Assembly: GCA_913009205.1 (NCBI GenBank)
Contig: CAJVYC010000023.1
Coordinates: 1-40,435 of the forward strand
Length of the DNA: 40,435 nucleotides
Source: an uncultured Fluviicola sp.
GTDB taxonomy: Bacteria > Bacteroidota > Bacteroidia > Flavobacteriales_D > Crocinitomicaceae
Direction of reading: 5' to 3'
Under the pieces are notes generated by a model. The model ran no database searches. It was not told the DNA's origin and was given only the letters and a program-made list of their open reading frames with translations. The translations under genes and the position numbers were made by a program. Below are positions 33,672 to 40,435 of the stretch, piece by piece. Each line of letters opens with the position of its first letter. Position 1 is the first letter of the stretch.

Positions 33672-36600
33672 ATGAATATTTTCTCCTTATTTTTTGCCTT
33701 GTTTTTGGCATCATTTATTTCATTTGGACAGACCGTTGACCCTTTTGCCATTCGGTATCAAACCAATCAAAAAGGAGGATTAAGTATTCTTGCTAACGTT
33801 TCGGTTGGTTGTGGCACGTGTTCTGCTCATACTGAATTACCGCCAGGAGGGACAAGCGACAATAATGGTGTTTCGAGTAACTTTGTGGACATTGACAGCG
33901 ATTTGAGTACATTTTCATCTTCTTCCGATCAATTAAATTTAGCCAATTGTAGCGAAATAACGTTTGCAGGATTGTACTGGGAAGGACACCTCGACAATCA
34001 GCCGGCAACTACTCCTGGCTGGGCAAGCCGAAGCAATATAAAATTGAAGGTTGATGCTGGAGTTTATATCGATTTGATTGCGGATGAAACATTAGACAAC
34101 ACTGTTGGAAAGTCTTCATTTTTCTGTTTTAAAGATATAACGGCTATCGTTCAAGCAAATTCAATCACTTCTAATTACACCGTAGCAAATATTGTGACAG
34201 ACGTGGGTTCGAATACGTTTGGTGGTTGGACAATTGTTGTGGTTTACAACAATATTTATGAAACGATGAAAAATCTCACCGTTTTTGATGGATTAGCAAA
34301 TGTTAGTCCTGGAGCAAGTGGAACAGTAGATATTCCTCTTTCGGGGTTTCTAACTCCTCCATCTGGAGCGGTAAACTTTGAGCTTGGAGTTGTTGCGCAC
34401 GATGGAGATAGAGGACAAGCAGGGGATCAACTTTCATTCAATGGTGCTGGAGTATTCGTAAACATTAGCGATGCAATCCACCCTCTAAACAACTCTTTTA
34501 ACAGTACAATTTCAAGGGATGGAATTCTTACAGCATTTCGTAATCCAAGTTACAACAACAACTTAGGGCACGATGCAAACATTTATTCCCCAAATAATTC
34601 AACATTCAACTACATCGGTAATGCCGTATCAACTGCAACAATTCGTGTTTCCACAAATTCTGAAACTGTCTTAACAAGTGTAATCACTTCGGCAATTGAT
34701 ATTTATGAACCCGATCTTAGGGCTTCTGTTACTTATACTGATTTGAATGCAGGATCTGTAGAGCCCGGAGATATCTTGGAATATTCCATTGTCGCAAAAA
34801 ATATTGGGTCTGATGTTTCTATTGGAACGTTTTTGACAGACACATTGGATCAGCGATTGATCTATATTCCGAATTCATTGTCTGTGGATTACGGACCCAA
34901 CATGGGACCAAAGACAGATTTAATTGATGCTGATCAAGGTGAATTTATTGCAGCTGACAATGTCATCCGCATGAGAATCGGAACGGGAGCCAGTGGAGCA
35001 GTAGGAGGGCAAGTTATAAACTCTCCAAATGGTGCTGATAGTACCGTCATAAAATTCCAAGTACAATTGCCTGATGAATGTGCAATTTGGCAATGTGGAC
35101 CCATTCTTGAAAATAGGGCATACGTATTTGGAACGGGTCAAATTTCAGGAATTACAAATGGGAACAACGGAGCATCAGATTTACTGGATGCAAATGGATG
35201 TCCGTCGCTTGAAAGTGGCATCGTTACTGTTGATGTAAGTAACTGTCCTGATACAGTTATAACGCATACCGATTCTTTATGTGTAGGGGAATTACTATCG
35301 TTAAGTTTCCCGAATTCAACATTCTTAGATTTCTCTTGGACTGGACCAAATGGATTTACATTTACTGGGAACAATCCTATGATTCCGAACGTTCAGCTTA
35401 TCAATGGTGGGGATTACATTTTATCAGTGAGTTATTTGGGTGTTGAATGTATTACCGATACAACAGCTCCTGTATTTGTTTCTGACAATCCTATATTACA
35501 ACTCAATACCCTACAAGATGATACGTGCTTCAATTTAGGGTTAGGATTCATAGATGTTAGCGGAATTGGAAACGGACCTTTTACATATCAATGGTCGAAT
35601 ACTGATTCGGATTCACTTGCAGGAAATTTGAATGCTGGAACATACAGTGTAATTGCCACAGATCAATATGGATGTACGGTTGCTGATACATTTTCAATTA
35701 CTGAACCTCTTATTCTTGAGGCTACAGCTTCGATTCTGTCCGATTATAATGGGCAAGACATAAGCTGTTACAATGCCATGGATGGTGATGCTGCGGTTGT
35801 AGCGACAGGTGGTGTTCTTCCGTATAGTTATTTATGGACACCAACTTCATTTATAACTGATACAATTACTGGACTAGATATCGGAGTGCACGTTGTTACT
35901 GTGACGGATAGTAATGGATGTGTTGTAATGGATAGTGTAAACCTCATTCAGCCCGATTCACTTTCTGTAAGTGGAGCAATAACAGACGTGTTGTGTTTTG
36001 GAGATAGCACTGGCTTCGTCGATGTAACAGTCATTGGCGGAACAACTCCGTACACATATTCTTGGTCAAATAACGAAATAACTCAAGATTTAACAAACGT
36101 ACCATTTGGAGTTTACATCGACACTATATTCGATATTAATGGATGTAGCGATACTGTTTCTTTTGAAATAACTGCGCCCCCATTGCCATTATCGATGACC
36201 TCCGTGGTCACGAACATTTTATGCTTTGGTGATTCAACTGGATCGGTATTGCTAAATGTATTTGGAGGAACACCTGGATACACCTATTCGTGGTCCAATG
36301 GTGATTTAGATTCATTGACTGGCGATTTGTCTGCAGGAACATATACCGTTACGGTTACAGATTCAAACAATTGTACAATCACTGAATCGTTTACAATAAC
36401 AGAAGCTCCGGTATTAGTAACGTCAACTGCTGTCACTTCTGATTATAACGGACAAGATATTAGCTGTTTCAATGCAATGGATGGAAGCGCTCAAGTAACA
36501 GCTACTGGAGGTGTTCAACCATACACCTATTTATGGTCGCCAGGCGCTCAAATTACAGATTCGATAACCAACTTAGATGCTGGAACATATACTGTTGTTG

Positions 36601-39452
36601 TAACAGATAGCAACGGTTGCCAGATGCTTGACAGTGTTACATTGATTCAACCTGATACAATTTCAATTACTGGAATAATTACTGATGTTCTTTGTTTTGG
36701 GGATACAATCGGTTCCATTGATGTTACAATCACTGGAGGAACAGCACCATATACCTTCTCGTGGTCAAACAATGTGTTTACTGAAGATCAAATTGACCTT
36801 AGCTCAGGCACATATACTGACACAGTTACAGATATCAACGGATGTATGAACTTTGTGGATTTCACAATTAGTCAACCTCTTGATTCGATGACCATTTCTG
36901 CGATAGCCACGGAAAACATATGTTCTGGTGATTCATTGGCAACAATAGACCTTACAGTTGTTGGAGGCGCCGCGCCATACACCTACTTATGGTCTACTGG
37001 AGATACGATTCCCGATTTAATTGACCTTCCTCAAGGAACGTATAATGTTACTGTTTTGGATTCAAACAATTGCTCTCAAAACTTCGCGGTGGACATTTAT
37101 ACACCCGCAGAACTTGAGGCATCTGCAACTTCTTTGGACCCTCTCTGTCAAAGTGGTACGCAAGGATCAATAGACCTTTCGGTTATAGGCGGAACTCCGG
37201 GGTATACGTATACATGGAATAATGGTGATACGATTCAGGACATTACGAACCTAAACGCAGGACTTTATTTCGTTACAGTTTCTGATACAAACAATTGTAT
37301 GGACACATTGAACGTGGTTATTTCAGATCCTGATGCTATACTTATCTCAGAAGTATATGTTGATGTTCTTTGCTATGGTGATTCTACAGGTTCGATTGAT
37401 ATCTCCCTTACCAATGGTACTCCTGGATATTTTTATGATTGGAGCAATAGTGAAATAACACAAGATGTTACAGGCCTTCCTGCCGGTGCATATTACGTAA
37501 ATATTCTTGATACAAACAGCTGTGGTGGATTCATGTCTTTCATCATTGCAGAACCTGATACTTCGCTGTATTTTACATCAACAGTAGTAACTAATATTTT
37601 ATGTTTCAACGATTCTATTGGCGGTATTAACATTGAAGTTGACGGCGGCGAAACTCCTTACACGTACTTATGGAGCAATACTGAAGTAACTCAAGATATT
37701 CAAAACCTCGGTGCTGGAATATACTCAGTAGCAGTTACTGATAGTAATATGTGTCAAATTTCATATGTTGATACTGTTTTCCAACCAACGGAACTAATAC
37801 TTTCTGAAACGCATTTGGACGTTCTTTGTTTCGGAGATTCAACGGCTTCGATTGATGTTTCAACCTTAGGAGGCGTTCAACCTTATTCATATATATGGAA
37901 TACTACGGATACAACTGAAGATTTAACGGGGATTCCATTTGGAACCTATTCATTGACAGTAACTGATACAAATGCTTGTATTGACACAATTTCAGTTACA
38001 ATCGTCGAACCAATTGCTGCGATCAGTTTATCTACTTCATTGACGCATGTTCTTTGTTCAGGAGGAGATAACGGAGCAATCGACCTTACTGTGAATGGCG
38101 GGACTCCAGGGTATACGTATCTCTGGAACACAACGGATACTATTCAAGACTTGGACACTTTAATTGCAGGTTCATACGATGTATTGGTTACCGATTCTAA
38201 TGCCTGTTTCGATACTATTTCAGTAACTATACTTGAACCAACTCCTCTTGGAATATCAGCTACTGCTGTTCCTACTTGTTTCGGTGATTCTATCGCATCA
38301 ATTGATATAACAGCTACAGGCGGGGTTCTACCTTACACATACCTATGGAATAATATGGAGGTTACGGAAGATATTCAGAATCTGCTTCCCGGGATATACA
38401 GTGTAACGGTGACGGATAGTAATATGTGTCAAATAACTTATACCGACACTATTCTCGATCCTTCAGATATTGTGCTTACTGAAACACATGTTGATGTGCT
38501 CTGTTTTGGTGACGCGACTGGGTCGTTAGATCTTAGCGTAATCGGAGGCGTTCAACCTTATACTTATTTATGGAATAATGCTTCTTCAAATCAAGATTTA
38601 ACGAGTATACCGTCAGGTACTTATTCGGTTCTTGTAACGGACTCTAGTAATTGTACGGATACCTTATCTGCTATTATTACACAACCTTTTGCGCCGATAA
38701 ACGTAATTTCAAACATTGTTCCCGTTCTTTGTTTTGGTGGTGACAATGGAAGTATTGATCTTACTGTAACTGGAGGTACACCAGGGTATACGTATTCTTG
38801 GAATAACTTAATCTCGTTTAGTGTTTCGGGTATTGATACATTAACGGCAGGGGCGTATACGACGACAGTAATTGATATGAACGGTTGTATAGTTGCACTT
38901 AACCCAATTGTTTCTGGACCATTAGAACCATTATCATTAGAAGGATATTCAACTCCTATTTGTTTTGGAGATACAATTGGAGTCGCTAGCGTTGTAGCCG
39001 AAGGTGGTACTCCAGGATATTCTTATTTATGGAATACGGGATCAAATAATACCTTCGACTCTCTAGTTGGTTTGGGTGTCGGGTCATATAGCGTTTTAGT
39101 AACAGATACAAATGGATGTGCGACTACCGAATATATTGATGTCGCCATTGTAAATGAGCTTGCTGGATGTGTTATTGTTGAAATGCCTAATGTATTTACA
39201 CCAAATGGTGATTTTGTTAATGACCTGTTCGTTCCTGTTGATATTCTAAGTATTAAAGACTTTAATATTGTCATTCTTAATCGATGGGGGAATGTTATGT
39301 ATGAATCAACGAGTTATATTGATGGCTGGGATGGATTAACTCCTCGCGGTAAAGAGGCTGAGGACGGCGTTTATTTCTGGAAAGTAATTTATGAAGATGT
39401 TTATGGTAAGCCAGGTATTAAACATGGTAACCTTACGTTAGTTCGGGAATAG
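33672..39452 (+). CDS. Giant SprB-repeat surface protein with T9SS type B sorting domain
   Basis: 1926 residues. Signal peptide MNIFSLFFALFLASFISFGQ; an N-terminal ~330-residue non-repetitive domain starting DPFAIRYQTNQ; a DUF11-like beta-sandwich (~350-500, SVEPGDILEYSIVAKNIGSD); one Ig/PKD-like segment (~525-605); then 16 SprB repeats of ~76 residues (609-1829) of the form LCFGD...GGTPGYTYSW...AGTYTVTVTDSNGC. A C-terminal T9SS type B domain (about 1836-1926, NVFTPNGDFVNDLF...NRWGNVMYES...DGVYFWK) directs secretion to the surface. SprB-type proteins are mobile adhesins for gliding in some Bacteroidota, but SprB repeats also occur in non-gliders. It stands alone, with its own terminator at 39521-39555. 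Confidence 0.95.
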   Translation: MNIFSLFFALFLASFISFGQTVDPFAIRYQTNQKGGLSILANVSVGCGTCSAHTELPPGGTSDNNGVSSNFVDIDSDLSTFSSSSDQLNLANCSEITFAGLYWEGHLDNQPATTPGWASRSNIKLKVDAGVYIDLIADETLDNTVGKSSFFCFKDITAIVQANSITSNYTVANIVTDVGSNTFGGWTIVVVYNNIYETMKNLTVFDGLANVSPGASGTVDIPLSGFLTPPSGAVNFELGVVAHDGDRGQAGDQLSFNGAGVFVNISDAIHPLNNSFNSTISRDGILTAFRNPSYNNNLGHDANIYSPNNSTFNYIGNAVSTATIRVSTNSETVLTSVITSAIDIYEPDLRASVTYTDLNAGSVEPGDILEYSIVAKNIGSDVSIGTFLTDTLDQRLIYIPNSLSVDYGPNMGPKTDLIDADQGEFIAADNVIRMRIGTGASGAVGGQVINSPNGADSTVIKFQVQLPDECAIWQCGPILENRAYVFGTGQISGITNGNNGASDLLDANGCPSLESGIVTVDVSNCPDTVITHTDSLCVGELLSLSFPNSTFLDFSWTGPNGFTFTGNNPMIPNVQLINGGDYILSVSYLGVECITDTTAPVFVSDNPILQLNTLQDDTCFNLGLGFIDVSGIGNGPFTYQWSNTDSDSLAGNLNAGTYSVIATDQYGCTVADTFSITEPLILEATASILSDYNGQDISCYNAMDGDAAVVATGGVLPYSYLWTPTSFITDTITGLDIGVHVVTVTDSNGCVVMDSVNLIQPDSLSVSGAITDVLCFGDSTGFVDVTVIGGTTPYTYSWSNNEITQDLTNVPFGVYIDTIFDINGCSDTVSFEITAPPLPLSMTSVVTNILCFGDSTGSVLLNVFGGTPGYTYSWSNGDLDSLTGDLSAGTYTVTVTDSNNCTITESFTITEAPVLVTSTAVTSDYNGQDISCFNAMDGSAQVTATGGVQPYTYLWSPGAQITDSITNLDAGTYTVVVTDSNGCQMLDSVTLIQPDTISITGIITDVLCFGDTIGSIDVTITGGTAPYTFSWSNNVFTEDQIDLSSGTYTDTVTDINGCMNFVDFTISQPLDSMTISAIATENICSGDSLATIDLTVVGGAAPYTYLWSTGDTIPDLIDLPQGTYNVTVLDSNNCSQNFAVDIYTPAELEASATSLDPLCQSGTQGSIDLSVIGGTPGYTYTWNNGDTIQDITNLNAGLYFVTVSDTNNCMDTLNVVISDPDAILISEVYVDVLCYGDSTGSIDISLTNGTPGYFYDWSNSEITQDVTGLPAGAYYVNILDTNSCGGFMSFIIAEPDTSLYFTSTVVTNILCFNDSIGGINIEVDGGETPYTYLWSNTEVTQDIQNLGAGIYSVAVTDSNMCQISYVDTVFQPTELILSETHLDVLCFGDSTASIDVSTLGGVQPYSYIWNTTDTTEDLTGIPFGTYSLTVTDTNACIDTISVTIVEPIAAISLSTSLTHVLCSGGDNGAIDLTVNGGTPGYTYLWNTTDTIQDLDTLIAGSYDVLVTDSNACFDTISVTILEPTPLGISATAVPTCFGDSIASIDITATGGVLPYTYLWNNMEVTEDIQNLLPGIYSVTVTDSNMCQITYTDTILDPSDIVLTETHVDVLCFGDATGSLDLSVIGGVQPYTYLWNNASSNQDLTSIPSGTYSVLVTDSSNCTDTLSAIITQPFAPINVISNIVPVLCFGGDNGSIDLTVTGGTPGYTYSWNNLISFSVSGIDTLTAGAYTTTVIDMNGCIVALNPIVSGPLEPLSLEGYSTPICFGDTIGVASVVAEGGTPGYSYLWNTGSNNTFDSLVGLGVGSYSVLVTDTNGCATTEYIDVAIVNELAGCVIVEMPNVFTPNGDFVNDLFVPVDILSIKDFNIVILNRWGNVMYESTSYIDGWDGLTPRGKEAEDGVYFWKVIYEDVYGKPGIKHGNLTLVRE
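35496..39158 (+). repeat. Array of 16 SprB repeats with a three-unit higher-order period
   Basis: Protein-level tandem repeat of ~76 residues (~228 bp). Every unit has two cysteines, one in (L/I/T/S)C near its start and one in NGC, NNC or a similar motif near its end, probably a disulfide. Units 10-12 (residues 1299-1525) and 13-15 (1526-1753) align one to one: SNMCQI in units 10 and 13, ETHxDVLCFGD in 11 and 14, GGDNG in 12 and 15. Units 2-3 and 5-6 show the same (SDYNGQDISC in 2 and 5). DNA identity is patchy, so the duplications are not very recent. Confidence 0.85.
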
Positions 39453-39520
39453 ATGTCATAGTATGATGAGGGAAATGAAACTACTGTTTATCCGATAACG
39501 GAAAATGTAAAACCAAACAA

Positions 39521-39555
39521 AAAGCCCTGTATCGTCATGACACAGGGCTTTTTTC
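39521..39555. terminator. Bidirectional terminator between the adhesin and the initiator tRNA
   Basis: AAAGCCCTGT (39521-39530) pairs with ACAGGGCTTT (39542-39551), with A-rich flank on the left and a T run on the right. It can end the plus-strand adhesin and the minus-strand tRNA transcript. Confidence 0.88.
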
Positions 39556-39561
39556 TCTTTG

Positions 39562-39634
<73 letters not shown>

Positions 39635-39858
39635 ATGTCCGGCAAAGATACAGCCTTTATTTGGATGAGCCAAATGTTTTATTATAGAAAAGTATGTTTT
39701 TTAAAAGCGATGCCTTACTTACCGTTTCTCTTATAATAATTAGTTCCTACCAAACATGTTATCCACCTAGTATATTACTTAGCGAAAACCTTTATTTAAT
39801 TTGATGTTATACTGTTATAGGTAGTTTTAGATACTTCTTTAATTCTAAAAAAAAGCGA

Positions 39859-40435
39859 TTAATTAATGTAACTGATTGATTTTTTTAGTGCTAATGGAAT
39901 TCCTGCACTATTTTTACCACCTGCAGTAGCGTAGAAAGGTTGTCCACCTCCACCGCCATGAATTTCTTTAGCAAGGTCTCGAATAATATTACCAGCATTA
40001 AGACCTCTATCTTTTACTAAGTTATCACTAAGAACAACAGTTAAATTTGGTTTTCCTTTTATCTCTGCACCAAGCACAAGATAGAGATTGTCAATCTCTG
40101 ATTTCATTTGAAAAGCTAAATCTTTAATTGCATCAGTAGAATCAAGATCAACTGTAGAGGCTAAAAAGTTCACTCCATTAACTTCAGTTACAGCAGAATT
40201 CAATTCAGATTTTAAGCCTTTTGCTTTATCTCTCACTAATCCCTCTACCTCTTTTTGAAGCTTTGTATTTTGAGAAAGCATACTTTCCAAATGCTTTTTA
40301 ACATCCTTAGGGTTCTTCAATAACGCTCTAACGTCATTTAGCAATGTTAATTCTTTATTTATAAAATCCTCATTTATTGATGAGCTAACTCCAAATTTTT
40401 GATTTCTATAAATCTTAACTTTTTCAATTTTATCA
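39859..40435 (-). CDS. alaS: Alanyl-tRNA synthetase, C-terminal part (5' end outside window)
   Basis: The frame runs off the right edge (last complete codon at 40434). The visible ~191 residues are the coiled linker (FINKELTLLNDVRALLKNPKDVKK...) and the C-terminal DHHA1 domain with the glycine-rich GGGGGQPFYATAGG near the end, diagnostic of AlaRS. The domain joins the editing and aminoacylation modules when charging tRNA-Ala. The stop is TAA at 39859. The ~220 bp between it and the tRNA shows no feature. Confidence 0.93.
   Translation of the reverse strand, partial: DKIEKVKIYRNQKFGVSSSINEDFINKELTLLNDVRALLKNPKDVKKHLESMLSQNTKLQKEVEGLVRDKAKGLKSELNSAVTEVNGVNFLASTVDLDSTDAIKDLAFQMKSEIDNLYLVLGAEIKGKPNLTVVLSDNLVKDRGLNAGNIIRDLAKEIHGGGGGQPFYATAGGKNSAGIPLALKKSISYIN

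Overview
This window is a chromosomal segment of a Bacteroidota bacterium, most likely Flavobacteriales. The signs are a giant SprB-repeat adhesin with a type B type IX secretion (T9SS) sorting domain, a DUF4292 lipoprotein, several TAnnTTTG (-7) promoter elements typical of the phylum, weak Shine-Dalgarno signals, AT-rich DNA and a LysS with a C-terminal extension. Genus cannot be fixed from the sequence alone. I see no insertion sequence, CRISPR array, prophage or rRNA.

Layout. 1-784: 3' part of a secreted collagen-like protein. 785-1492: gene-poor. 1493-3203: a divergent pair, a putative regulator and a small Cys-rich lipoprotein. 3258-3955: mostly non-coding, with a likely 50-residue membrane protein on the minus strand. 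3956-5091: a LytTR response regulator downstream of an internally deleted histidine kinase remnant. 5564-7276: lysS, divergent from hemJ, an enoyl-CoA hydratase and a Wzx/MATE-like flippase (7433-10246). 10328-15738: dut, then a tightly overlapping envelope operon (sugar nucleotidyltransferase, TPR lipoprotein, DUF4292 lipoprotein, EnvC-like LytM protein). 15809-20822: surface polysaccharide genes (O-antigen ligase-like, Wzz-like, SAM methyltransferase, second flippase). 20917-23270: an OmpR-type two-component system. 23393-28431: an NlpC/P60-propeller fusion protein divergent from a 1150-residue outer-membrane protein. 28483-28680: a decayed outer-membrane protein pseudogene. 28730-30963: der and era. 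31139-33289: a lipoprotein form of oligopeptidase B. 33672-39452: the 1926-residue SprB-repeat adhesin. 39562-39634: initiator tRNA. 39859-40435: 3' part of alaS.

Most of the window concerns building and displaying the cell surface: polysaccharide precursor synthesis, flipping, polymerisation and chain length; lipoproteins; peptidoglycan hydrolase control; and T9SS-exported adhesins. Housekeeping GTPases and tRNA synthetases are interspersed. The points most worth a second look are the DUF4292/TPR/EnvC operon as a possible Bacteroidota envelope module, the kinase remnant with LytTR-type direct repeats 21 bp apart upstream, the Wzz and ligase frames separated by one in-frame stop, a 12-bp inverted repeat around the second flippase promoter, the NlpC/P60-propeller fusion, an unannotated 50-residue membrane protein, and a three-unit super-repeat in the adhesin.
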